Below, piece after piece: positions 53,703 to 63,594 of a stretch of DNA of 64,000 nt. The position numbers and the translations under genes are program-made. Position 1 is the first letter of the stretch. The number at the start of each line of letters is the position of its first letter. Source of the stretch: Verrucomicrobiota bacterium. Lineage in GTDB: Bacteria > Verrucomicrobiota > Verrucomicrobiia > Limisphaerales > UBA1319. Location of the stretch: NCBI GenBank assembly GCA_022709905.1, contig JAKLHY010000038.1, positions 1-64,000 of the forward strand, in the 5' to 3' direction. Below the pieces are notes generated by a model that worked only from the letters and a program-made list of their open reading frames with translations, was not told the DNA's origin and did no database searches.

Positions 53703-55532
53703 TCAGGATTTGCCGGATCGTGACATCTCTTGAGTCATCGAGTTCAGCCACTCGAGCTGGCTGGAGAAGAGTCTTTGGCGGTCGATTTGGCTCATGGCCT
53801 GCTGGGCTTCCTTGAACTGACCCAACTGGTAATGCAGTTCCGACTTGGCCAGGTAGTAGGCGTTGAGTTCCTCCGCGTTCAAAGTCTCGTGTCGGATTGG
53901 GGCGAGAAGGAGTTCGGCGTCTTTGGGCCTTCCGTTCAACAGCAAAGCCAGGCAATGGTTCAGGCGGAGGCCGACAACTTGGGGATATTCCTGCAGCAAT
54001 TCCAGAGTAATCCGGACGGCTTCGGCCGGTTTTTCGCGTCGAATCAAGAGCGCCGCGGCGTAGTAGTTCCGAACGAGCAGCGGCTTGGGATTCAGCTGGT
54101 AAGCGCGCGACGTGGCCTCGAGCAGCCAGTCGGACTGTTTCAGTTCATGCGCTGTTCGGGCCGCGACGAGCCAATACTGGGCATTTTGAGCCCCGGCTTT
54201 TTCCAGGTGCGAGAGCACGCGCTTTGCATGATCGGGAAATCCCAATTTGATCAGATCCGAGGCAATGGCCAATCCCAAGCCGGGATTGTTAAACTCAAAC
54301 TCCGCAGACTTGGAAAAGGCATCCTCGGCGAGACCGCGTTTGCCCAGGCCGAGTTCGGCCCGGCCTTCGAGATAATAAGTGTAATCCGTCAAAGAATCGC
54401 GCGCCGCGCTCTCCTGGCGGATGCGCAAGGCTAGCGACCGCAGTTCCTCCCACTTTTCCATTCGGATTAGAAGCTGCGCGTAGACCACCCATCCCGTGAT
54501 GGTGTAGTCAAACTGAGGCACATACTGCTGGAGAACCTGAAGGGCCAGATCATTGAGGGTCAGCTCCTGCAAGGCCGCCGCCAGGCGCACGGTTTCCATC
54601 GCCGACGCGGGCGGGCGGTTATAGGCCTTCGCCAGCCGTTTGGCTTCCTCGGACTGGCCTTGTGATCCGAGCAGATACCAGTAGCCGATGTGGTCGTTCA
54701 GGCGATCTCGCTGAGCTTGGCGCAGTCGTTCCAGACTGGCGGTGTATCCGGCCAGATCGCGTTGTTGGACGCAGACCGCCAGCAGCATTCGATCCGCCAG
54801 CGGGCGATGGATGTCCTGGGCTGTATCGAGGATCCTCCGTCCCTCCACTCGGGTGCTGGTCGGGCCCCAAGCCGCCAAATAGGCCGCATGATAATAGGGC
54901 AGCTCCGGATCTTTCAATTGCGCCCCGCCGTTCTTTTCCCAGCGCGAGGCAAACTGACCGATCATCCCGGAATTGAACATGGCCTTCAGGTAGGTCGCCT
55001 CCAGGTCCGGGGTCAGGTGATCGGCCCGCGGCTCGAGCAGAGACAGCACCTGGTCGTAAAGCTGAAAATTCTGGTAAACCTGCGCCGCCAGGACGACATC
55101 GGTCTGGTTTGTCGCGGTCAATCGCAGCAACCAATTGGCCTGATTGACCGCCATAGTCATGTTGCGCGCGTTGATCTCGGCCTTCAGGGATTGACGCAAG
55201 GCCCCCCGCAACAAGTCGGGATCGGCGGGATTGTGTTGGATGGCGGACTGCCACGCATAGGCGGCTTCCGTGTTGCGGCCGGCTTCGGAGGCGCGGATCG
55301 CCGTCCGCCGGAGCGACCAGGCCTGGACCTTGTCAAGACCGCTGACACGAATAATCGGTTTGAAGTTGGGCGGCGAGGCGCGCCAGATCTTCGGCAGGAA
55401 AAGGCCGAGGAACACCACCAAAACCAGAAAGGCCAAAAACGCCATCCGAAACCAAAACTCGAAAAAAAGCATGCGGAGCAACGGACGGTCCGCCATCATC
55501 TGAACAAAACGATCCTGATCGAAGAATTTCAT
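53703..55532 (-). CDS. TPR-type membrane protein
   Basis: A 609-residue protein with a hydrophobic helix near the N terminus (FRMAFLAFLVLVVFLGLFLP, about 29-49), followed by some 14 to 16 helical pairs of TPR type (AAYAWQSAIQHNPADPDLLRGAL, EDAFSKSAEFEFNNPGLGLAIASDLIKLG, AVRITLELLQEYPQVVGLRLNHCLALLLNGRPKDAELLL). It is anchored in the membrane with the repeats probably outside. It is divergent from the ATP synthase operon and may share its promoter region. Probable protein-protein interaction role. Confidence 0.85.
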   Translation of the reverse strand: MKFFDQDRFVQMMADRPLLRMLFFEFWFRMAFLAFLVLVVFLGLFLPKIWRASPPNFKPIIRVSGLDKVQAWSLRRTAIRASEAGRNTEAAYAWQSAIQHNPADPDLLRGALRQSLKAEINARNMTMAVNQANWLLRLTATNQTDVVLAAQVYQNFQLYDQVLSLLEPRADHLTPDLEATYLKAMFNSGMIGQFASRWEKNGGAQLKDPELPYYHAAYLAAWGPTSTRVEGRRILDTAQDIHRPLADRMLLAVCVQQRDLAGYTASLERLRQAQRDRLNDHIGYWYLLGSQGQSEEAKRLAKAYNRPPASAMETVRLAAALQELTLNDLALQVLQQYVPQFDYTITGWVVYAQLLIRMEKWEELRSLALRIRQESAARDSLTDYTYYLEGRAELGLGKRGLAEDAFSKSAEFEFNNPGLGLAIASDLIKLGFPDHAKRVLSHLEKAGAQNAQYWLVAARTAHELKQSDWLLEATSRAYQLNPKPLLVRNYYAAALLIRREKPAEAVRITLELLQEYPQVVGLRLNHCLALLLNGRPKDAELLLAPIRHETLNAEELNAYYLAKSELHYQLGQFKEAQQAMSQIDRQRLFSSQLEWLNSMTQEMSRSGKS

Positions 55533-55694
55533 GCCCGCGTTATGATAGGGGAAAAGCCCGAAAAAGCAATCTTTCTGGCAAGTTAAAAAAGACTTGAGCT
55601 AATGCGAAAAACGGGCACATTTTGAAGCCCTGTGGATTTGTCCTATGGGATCCTCAAGGGAAATCGCCCCTCGTAGATTCCTGGTTTGCCCGGA

Positions 55695-56582
55695 ATGAAT
55701 AGGTTTTTGACAGTTGCGGCGTTGTGGATCCTCCAAAACGGAGGAGCCCTGGCTGCCGAGCATGGGGAAGGCGGAGGACACGGTCTGCCTCTCTACGCCA
55801 CCGAGATTGCCCGCATCGGCAGTTTCCCAATCACCAATTCCATGTTGGTGACCTGGATTGTGGCGGCCGCCTTGATCCTTTTTGCCCAGCTGGCCACCCG
55901 GCGCATGCAGATGGTGCCCGCCGGGGTACAGAACTTTGCCGAATGGATCGTCGAAGGGCTCTACGAGTTTATCGAGGGGATCGTCGGCAGCCAACTCGTC
56001 AAGAAAGGTTTTTGGTTTTTTGCGACCATTTTCATTTTTATCCTCAGCGCCAACTGGTTTGGACTGTTGCCCGGCGTGGGGACCATCGGGTGGGGCGTCA
56101 GGAGCGAACACGGTCTGCTGGTGACGGATCCTCTGTTGCGGGGAGCCGATGCCGATCTGAATCTCACGGTGGCGATGGCGTTGGTGTTCTTTGCCTGCTG
56201 GACGGTCTGGGCGTTTCAAGCAAATGGGGCCAAGGGATTTATCCTTCATATCTTTGGGCCCAAGGGCGATACGGCTGGCTTCCTCAAGGTGATCATGGTT
56301 GGGGTGTTTGTCCTGGTGGGACTGATCGAAATTGTCTCGATCCTGTTCCGTCCCGTGTCGCTCAGCTTCCGTTTGTACGGCAACATTTTCGCGGGCGAGA
56401 ATATGCTGGAAACCATGATCCGGCTGGTGCCGGGGGTGTTCGGCTGGTTGATTCCAATTCCATTTTATTTTCTGGAGATAATCGTCGGCATGGTGCAGGC
56501 GCTGGTCTTCATGTTACTGACAGCCGTGTTTACGCTGTTGATCTGTCAGCATGACGAAGAACACGAGGAGGGCGCGCACTAG
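55695..56582 (+). CDS. atpB: F-type ATP synthase subunit a
   Basis: A 295-residue Fo subunit. The ATG at 55695 is preferred to the TTG at 55686. It has a signal-like first helix, then five membrane helices. The essential arginine of the proton channel is Arg226 in SLSFRLYGNIFAGE, and the C-terminal helices (FYFLEIIVGMVQALVFMLLTAVFTLLI) fit the family. The N-terminal part is longer than in E. coli and rich in His/Glu (AEHGEGGGHGL), as in other members of this phylum. It is the first gene of the operon. No atpI is present before it. Confidence 0.96.
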   Translation: MNRFLTVAALWILQNGGALAAEHGEGGGHGLPLYATEIARIGSFPITNSMLVTWIVAAALILFAQLATRRMQMVPAGVQNFAEWIVEGLYEFIEGIVGSQLVKKGFWFFATIFIFILSANWFGLLPGVGTIGWGVRSEHGLLVTDPLLRGADADLNLTVAMALVFFACWTVWAFQANGAKGFILHIFGPKGDTAGFLKVIMVGVFVLVGLIEIVSILFRPVSLSFRLYGNIFAGENMLETMIRLVPGVFGWLIPIPFYFLEIIVGMVQALVFMLLTAVFTLLICQHDEEHEEGAH

Positions 56583-56656
56583 CCGCAGTTCAAACCGATT
56601 TCAACAGCCGGATCGTGAGCAAATTGCGAGGGTTGTTGAGCAGACAAAGGAAACCT

Positions 56657-56872
56657 ATGATGATGCCCATGTTAGCTGAACTAAACGGGAACCTCCACAT
56701 GGCGGCCGCAGCCGCAGGCGCGGCGATCGGTGTGGGGATGATCGGCATGCGGGCTTCCGAAGCCGTCGGGCGCAATCCCGGGGCGGCCACCAAGATCCTG
56801 GTCCAGGCCATCCTTAGCACGGCCTTTGCGGAAGGCATCGTGTTCTTCGCCATCTTCCTGATGCCGAAGTAA
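56657..56872 (+). CDS. atpE: F-type ATP synthase subunit c
   Basis: A 71-residue ring subunit. The ATG at 56657 follows an AAAGGAAA ribosome binding site; the longer frame from 56615 is unlikely. Two helices are joined by the conserved R-N-P loop (Arg39-Asn40-Pro41). Glu59 in TAFAEGIVFF is the ion-carrying carboxylate. The first helix has Val26 where sodium-type rings have Gln, and Gly60-Ile61 follow the Glu in place of Ser/Thr, so a proton ring is expected. Confidence 0.96.
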   Translation: MMMPMLAELNGNLHMAAAAAGAAIGVGMIGMRASEAVGRNPGAATKILVQAILSTAFAEGIVFFAIFLMPK

Positions 56873-56921
56873 TTCTCTCCGGGCGCAACAGGGATTTGCT
56901 TGTTGCGCCCTCCCAATTTCG

Positions 56922-57464
56922 ATGGGTATGAACATTATGATCCTTGCTGAAGGCGCGGGAGTGGTGGCGGAAACGGCCCGGAATTTCGGAGTCGACTGGC
57001 CTCATCTGATTGCCCAAATAATCAGTTTCAGCATCGTGGCCTTCTTGCTGCATCGGTTCGCCTACCGGCCCATTCTCCAGGTTCTCGAGGAACGCCGACA
57101 GCGCATTGCCGACAGCCTGGCCAACGCCGAACGCATCAAAGCCGAGCTCGCCAAGACCGAGGAGGCCCGTCAGGAAATCCTCAATCAGGCCAACACCCGG
57201 GCCAATGAACTGATCCTGGAAGCCAGAAACGCAGCCGTTCGGATCCAGGAAACCGAAACTCAAAAGGCCGTCGCCACCGCCGAGCAGATCGTGACCAAGG
57301 CCCGGGAGGCCGCCGAACAGGATTACAGCCGGATGATGACCGAGTTGCGGAGGGAGGTGGGCCGGTTGGTGGTTCAAACCACCGCGCAAGTGACCGGGAA
57401 GATCCTCACGCCCGAAGACCAGCGCCGGCTCGCCGAGGAGGCCAAGAAAGAATTGGCCGCGTAG
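56922..57464 (+). CDS. atpF: F-type ATP synthase subunit b
   Basis: A 180-residue peripheral stalk subunit. One membrane helix (about 24-47, WPHLIAQIISFSIVAFLLHRF) is followed by the typical basic VLEERRQRIADSLANAERIKAEL segment and a long charged helix to the end. The N-terminal 23 residues before the helix are slightly longer than in E. coli. Only one b-type gene is present, so the stalk is a homodimer. Confidence 0.95.
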   Translation: MGMNIMILAEGAGVVAETARNFGVDWPHLIAQIISFSIVAFLLHRFAYRPILQVLEERRQRIADSLANAERIKAELAKTEEARQEILNQANTRANELILEARNAAVRIQETETQKAVATAEQIVTKAREAAEQDYSRMMTELRREVGRLVVQTTAQVTGKILTPEDQRRLAEEAKKELAA

Positions 57465-57499
57465 CGCGCGCGCCGCCCTCGAGGCATTCTTCCCACCTG

Positions 57500-57892
57500 A
57501 TGAAAATCACCAAATATGCCCGTAAAAACGCCCGGCAGCTTTTTCGAAACTGCCTGGTCGGAGGACGGCTGGAGGAAACCCGCGTCCGTCAGGAACTGGA
57601 CGCGTTGCTGGCGCAGAAACCCCGGAGTTACCTCGCGATTGCCCTGCATTTTCAGCGCCTGATCAAACTCCATCTGGCCGACAGGACCGCCCGCGTCGAG
57701 AGCGCGATTCCCCTGGAGCCCGGCATGGCCGACACGCTCAAGGCCCGCCTGACCGAGCGGCACGGTCCTGGCTTGGATTTTCAATTTCAACACAATTCCC
57801 GGTTGATTGGAGGCCTGCGTGTCCAGGTCGGCAGCGATGTCTACGATGGCAGCGTGCGCGCCCGGTTGGACCAACTCGCCCATCAACTCTGA
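57500..57892 (+). CDS. atpH: F-type ATP synthase subunit delta, short form
   Basis: A 130-residue protein in the position of atpH, between atpF and atpA. The last 70 residues fit the C-terminal domain of delta/OSCP (MADTLKARLTERHGPGLDFQFQHNSRLIGGLRVQVGSDVYDGSVRARLDQL). The N-terminal six-helix domain that binds the alpha subunits is much reduced (family proteins have 170-180 residues). The same short form is seen in related bacteria, so this is a lineage feature and not a truncation caused by a frameshift. Confidence 0.9.
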   Translation: MKITKYARKNARQLFRNCLVGGRLEETRVRQELDALLAQKPRSYLAIALHFQRLIKLHLADRTARVESAIPLEPGMADTLKARLTERHGPGLDFQFQHNSRLIGGLRVQVGSDVYDGSVRARLDQLAHQL

Positions 57893-57918
57893 ACGATCGA
57901 TCCGTTTGCTTTTGAATC

Positions 57919-59508
<1,590 letters not shown>

Positions 59509-59540
59509 CAACCCGGCATCCCCTCGATCGCTAGAACACC

Positions 59541-60416
59541 ATGCCCAGCCCACGCGACATACGCCGGAGAATCAAATCGATCCGGAACACAGCGCAGATT
59601 ACCAAGGCCATGCAGATGGTGGCGGCTTCGAAGATGCGCCGCGCCCAACAGGCCGCTCTCGCCGGCCGGGCTTATGCGGCCATGATGCAGCGGGTCCTCG
59701 ACGAGGTCACGCCGCACGCCGGGGATTTTGCCCACCCCTTGATGGAAGTCCGGGAAGTCCGCAAGCGCGCCCTCGTGGTGGTTAGTCCGGATCGCGGGCT
59801 CTGCGGCAGCCTGAACTCCACCCTGCTGCGCGAAGTCAACAAACTCAACCCGAGCGATCTGGTGTTTGTCGCCGTCGGCCGGAAGGTTTCCCAGTTCATC
59901 GGCCGAACCCGGCGGCACTTGGCCGCGGAATTTCCCTATCAGGATGTTCCCAAGTTTGCCGAGGCGCGCGCCGTCGCCCGCTTTGCCAAGGATCTTTTTC
60001 TCAAACGCGAGGTGGATCAGGTCGATGTCCTGTTCACTTACTTTGTCTCCACCTTAAGCCAGCGGCCTGAACTGCGCCCGTTGCTGCCCGTCGGCGAGAT
60101 CACCTCGGAGCAGGAACAGGAGGAACAGGCCAAGCTAGCCGTCATGATGAAGGGCGCCACCGAATTTGCTTTTGAACCCTCAGCCGCCCGGGTTTTCGAG
60201 GCCATGCTGCCGCATTATTTGGACTTTCAGATTTATCAGGTCTTATTGGAGGCCAAGGCCAGCGAACACAGCGCGCGCATGGTGGCCATGAAAAATGCCA
60301 CCGATAACGCGCAGAACCTGATCCACGAGCTTACCCTGAAATACAACAAATCGCGCCAGGCCATGATCACAAAGGAACTTTTGGAAATCACCACCGCCAG
60401 TATGGCGATGGAATAA
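59541..60416 (+). CDS. atpG: F-type ATP synthase subunit gamma
   Basis: A 291-residue central stalk subunit. The N-terminal helix MPSPRDIRRRIKSIRNTAQITKAMQMVAASKMRRAQ and the C-terminal helix with SARMVAMKNATDNAQNLIHELTLKYNKSRQAMITKELLEI are the coiled-coil pair that rotates in the alpha/beta hexamer. The middle part has the Rossmann-like GLCGSLNS. Order and length are normal. It starts 32 bases after atpA. Confidence 0.98.
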   Translation: MPSPRDIRRRIKSIRNTAQITKAMQMVAASKMRRAQQAALAGRAYAAMMQRVLDEVTPHAGDFAHPLMEVREVRKRALVVVSPDRGLCGSLNSTLLREVNKLNPSDLVFVAVGRKVSQFIGRTRRHLAAEFPYQDVPKFAEARAVARFAKDLFLKREVDQVDVLFTYFVSTLSQRPELRPLLPVGEITSEQEQEEQAKLAVMMKGATEFAFEPSAARVFEAMLPHYLDFQIYQVLLEAKASEHSARMVAMKNATDNAQNLIHELTLKYNKSRQAMITKELLEITTASMAME

Positions 60417-60428
60417 ACCCGCACTGGA

Positions 60429-61835
60429 ATGAACAAAGGCAAAATCGTACAAATCATCGGGCCCGTCGTCGACGTCGAGTTTCCCGAACAGCTTCCCGCC
60501 ATCCACCATGCCCTCAAAGTGGAACGTCAGATGGGCAATCAGAAATCGGACCTCATCCTCGAAGTGCAGCAGCACCTCGGCGATTCCTGGGTTCGAACTG
60601 TCGCCATGTCCACCTCGGACGGATTAAAGCGCGGACTCGAGGTGATCGACATGGGACAGCCCATCTCGATGCCCGTCGGCGACGGAGTGCTGGGACGCGT
60701 GTTCAACGTCATCGGCGAGGCCGTCGACGAACGCGGACCCGTCAAGGCCGACAAGCTTTATCCCATCCATCGCCATGCCCCGTCCCTCGCCGATCAGGCG
60801 ACTTCGCCCCAAGTCCTCGTGACCGGCATCAAGGTCATCGACCTGATCTGCCCCTTCCTCAAGGGCGGCAAGGTCGGGGCCTTCGGCGGAGCCGGTGTCG
60901 GCAAGACGGTCGTGATCATGGAATTGATCAACAACATCGCCAAGCTCCATGGCGGCTATTCCGTGTTCGCCGGCGTCGGAGAACGCACCCGCGAAGGCAA
61001 CGATCTCTACCACGAAATGTCCGAGGCCGGTGTCATAAATCAACAGGAACTGGCCAAATCGAAAATCGCCCTGGTTTATGGCCAGATGAATGAGCCCCCC
61101 GGCGCCCGCCTGCGCGTGGCCCTCTCGGGCCTGGCCGTCGCCGAATATTTCCGCGATGAGAAAAATCAGGATGTCCTCCTGTTCATCGATAATATATTTC
61201 GGTTCTCCCAGGCCGGTTCCGAAGTCTCCGCCTTGCTGGGACGCATCCCGAGCGCCGTCGGATACCAGCCCACTCTCGCCGCCGAAATGGGCGATCTCCA
61301 GGAACGCATTACCTCGACCAAAAAGGGGTCCATCACCTCGTTCCAGGCCATCTACGTGCCCGCCGACGACTTGACCGATCCCGCTCCCGCCACCACGTTC
61401 GCCCACCTGGACGCCACCATTGTTTTGGAGCGGTCCATCGCCGAGTTGGGCATCTATCCCGCCGTCGATCCGCTGGCCTCGAATTCCCGCGCCTTGACCC
61501 CGGATATCGTCGGCCAGGAACATTACGAAGTTGCTCGCGGCGTGCAGCGTGTCCTCCAACGCTATAAGGACCTTCAGGATATCATTGCGATCCTGGGCAT
61601 GGACGAACTCCCGCCCGACGACAAGATCACGGTTTACCGCGCCCGCAAGATCCAGCGGTTCCTCAGCCAGCCCTTCAGTGTGGCCGAGGTCTTCACCGGC
61701 CGGGCCGGCAAACAAGTCCCCGTCGCCGAAACCGTTCGCGCCTTCAAGGAAATCCTCGAAGGCAAACATGATGAGGTCGCCGAAGGCAACTTCTACATGA
61801 AAGGCAAAATCGAGGAAATTTACGAGGCCCAATAA
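60429..61835 (+). CDS. atpD: F-type ATP synthase subunit beta
   Basis: A 468-residue catalytic F1 subunit. P-loop GGAGVGKT (153-160), catalytic Glu in GVGERTREGNDLY, Walker B LLFIDNIFRF, and the signature PAVDPLASNSRAL are present. The N-terminal domain begins GKIVQIIGPVVDVEFPE. It starts 12 bases after atpG. It is one of the best-conserved genes in the window and a good choice for placing the organism. Confidence 0.98.
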   Translation: MNKGKIVQIIGPVVDVEFPEQLPAIHHALKVERQMGNQKSDLILEVQQHLGDSWVRTVAMSTSDGLKRGLEVIDMGQPISMPVGDGVLGRVFNVIGEAVDERGPVKADKLYPIHRHAPSLADQATSPQVLVTGIKVIDLICPFLKGGKVGAFGGAGVGKTVVIMELINNIAKLHGGYSVFAGVGERTREGNDLYHEMSEAGVINQQELAKSKIALVYGQMNEPPGARLRVALSGLAVAEYFRDEKNQDVLLFIDNIFRFSQAGSEVSALLGRIPSAVGYQPTLAAEMGDLQERITSTKKGSITSFQAIYVPADDLTDPAPATTFAHLDATIVLERSIAELGIYPAVDPLASNSRALTPDIVGQEHYEVARGVQRVLQRYKDLQDIIAILGMDELPPDDKITVYRARKIQRFLSQPFSVAEVFTGRAGKQVPVAETVRAFKEILEGKHDEVAEGNFYMKGKIEEIYEAQ

Positions 61836-61901
61836 TCGGGCCAGGCTCAGTGCAGCCTGGCTTGGTGCTTGCCCTCGACGGTAAACAGCCTGACTCTCGC
61901 T

Positions 61902-62312
61902 ATGGCCCAGACAATGTTATTCGAGATCGTCACCCCGGAAGGCAGAACCTTCTCCGGCGAGGTCGAAATGATCGTCCTGCCCGGCATCGAAGGCGAACTG
62001 GGCATCTTCCCTCACCACGCTCCCCTCGTCACTCAGATTGTCCCCGGGGAAATCGTCATTCGCACCGATGGAAAAGATCATTATGGTGTCGTGGGAGCGG
62101 GCTTTGTCGAAATCACGCCCGGCCGGGTTTCCATCATGACCGATATGGCCCTGCGGGCGGAAGAAGTCGATCACGCCGCCGCCGAGGAGGCCCGCAAACG
62201 CGCCGAGGCCCGTCTCCAGGAAAAACTCTCCCCCGAGGAAGAACGCAGCGCCAATGCCGCCATGATGCAGGCCCTGGCCCAGCTCAATTTCCAAAGGAAA
62301 CACCGGGGCTAA
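61902..62312 (+). CDS. atpC: F-type ATP synthase subunit epsilon
   Basis: A 136-residue subunit from the ATG at 61902 (MAQTMLFEIVTPEG); the open frame from TTG 61869 is longer than needed. The beta-sandwich domain has the conserved VLPGIEGELGIFPHHAPLVTQ. The C-terminal helical part (AEEARKRAEARLQEKLSPEEE) is complete, so the usual inhibitory function is possible. It is the last gene of the operon. Confidence 0.96.
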   Translation: MAQTMLFEIVTPEGRTFSGEVEMIVLPGIEGELGIFPHHAPLVTQIVPGEIVIRTDGKDHYGVVGAGFVEITPGRVSIMTDMALRAEEVDHAAAEEARKRAEARLQEKLSPEEERSANAAMMQALAQLNFQRKHRG

Positions 62313-62616
62313 CGAAGCTGCCTGAAACCGGAGGAATCAGAATTTCTTCATCAATCCGATGCGCGGATGGGCAAACTTTCCAGCCCGTAGAGGAGCCTCA
62401 GGGCTCCTGATCTCAAACCTTAAAATGAAATCACCTCGGAATTTTCCTGACACCGATTTCTCACACGGAGTTCACGGAGATTTTTCCGAAAACCCTATTC
62501 TCTGTGCTCTCGGCGCCTCTGTGTGAGGTCAGGCTTTTTCCTTGGGTTCACGAGTTCTGAGCCTGTTGTCGTGCGCGCGGACTGTGGCTTTGGTTGCCGC
62601 GATTTGGCTAAACCTC
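62313..62616. other. Gap after the ATP synthase operon with an imperfect inverted repeat
   Basis: 304 bases, no gene. CCTGAC (62446-62451) with CTCACACGGAG (62460-62470) is matched by the reverse complement in CTCTGTGTGAGGTCAGG (62517-62533), giving an imperfect palindrome of about 88 bases with CACGGAG/CTCCGTG-type motifs. The operon terminator could be in this gap, but no clear stem plus T-tract was seen. Confidence 0.5.
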
Positions 62617-63417
62617 TCAGGGATCGAGCTTCATCAGCTCGACCTTGCGAAACTCCACCGGATGACTCTCCGCCTGGAGACAGATATAGCCTTCGCTCAG
62701 CATCTTGGGATAGCCCTGAGCCAAAAGCTTGCGCGCATCCGCGTCGCCGTCATCGAGTTGGGGCTCTGTGTAACTCAAAACGGTCTGGCCTTCGATGATG
62801 TGTCGGATCGACTTGTTGCCGCGCACTTCCACCTCGATCGTCACCCACTGATCCCCATGATACGTCTTGGATTTTGAATCGTTGCAGTGTTGCGTGATCA
62901 GTTTGCCATTCATGACGACGTGCGTCCCGGGCGTGCACAGGTTGCCTGTCGTCCGTTCCCCTACGCCAGGGCCGCCCAGCAACTGCACCTCAAGACACAC
63001 CGGGAAATCCTGCTTGACGTCCATCTTCTCGGGCGGCTGGCTGTGCACCATGATCCCGCTGTTCCGTAAAGCCCATCCCGGCCCGCCAGGCGTCTGGTTG
63101 CCCAAAAACCGGTATTCCACCCGGATCACATAGTTCGAGAATTTCTCCCGGTAGTAGAGATGACCGAACTTGCCGTCGAACTTCTCATACTGATCGTAGG
63201 CCACCTTCAATACCCCGTTTTCGACTCGGAACGTGTTCCCGTAATTCTCGCCGAGCTTGTAGCCGGTGATCTTGGGCGTCCACCCCTCCAAATCCTTGCC
63301 GTTAAAGAGCGGAATCCATTTGCCTGTTGCCGGATCGTCTCCTCCATGGATCATGCAGACGGATACCATCCACGCACCCACCGCCATCCCGAGCGAAGCC
63401 AAGGTCTTTTTGATCAT
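62617..63417 (-). CDS. DUF1080 (3-keto-disaccharide hydrolase-type) exported protein
   Basis: A 266-residue protein with a signal peptide (about 1-26). The jelly-roll domain shows the family pattern: WIPLFNGKDLEGWTPK near the N terminus, FSNYVIRVEYRF, then GGPGWALRNSGIMVH, FPVCLEVQLLGG, and GYICLQAESHPVEFRKVELM at the end. DUF1080 proteins are very common in Planctomycetes and Verrucomicrobia, and some act on 3-keto-glycosides. It is convergent with the ATP synthase operon. Confidence 0.9.
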   Translation of the reverse strand: MIKKTLASLGMAVGAWMVSVCMIHGGDDPATGKWIPLFNGKDLEGWTPKITGYKLGENYGNTFRVENGVLKVAYDQYEKFDGKFGHLYYREKFSNYVIRVEYRFLGNQTPGGPGWALRNSGIMVHSQPPEKMDVKQDFPVCLEVQLLGGPGVGERTTGNLCTPGTHVVMNGKLITQHCNDSKSKTYHGDQWVTIEVEVRGNKSIRHIIEGQTVLSYTEPQLDDGDADARKLLAQGYPKMLSEGYICLQAESHPVEFRKVELMKLDP

Positions 63418-63594
63418 GCCCGCAGTGTAGCACCGCCGCCCTTGCGCTTCAATCCCCCAAATCCCGCCTTAAGACATGCATTTAAGAATTCATGCCCGCA
63501 TAAACTCAACCTTGTTGACTTCCTCCACGAGGCGGTGGTCGATCCGGGGTGTCCGCTTGAGCCTGGATGAATCCCGCTGGACCTCCCGTCTCCC

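Noticed and set aside
60624..61832. 402-codon minus-strand open frame across atpD
   Set aside because: Antisense shadow of one of the most conserved genes known; no ribosome binding site or motif.
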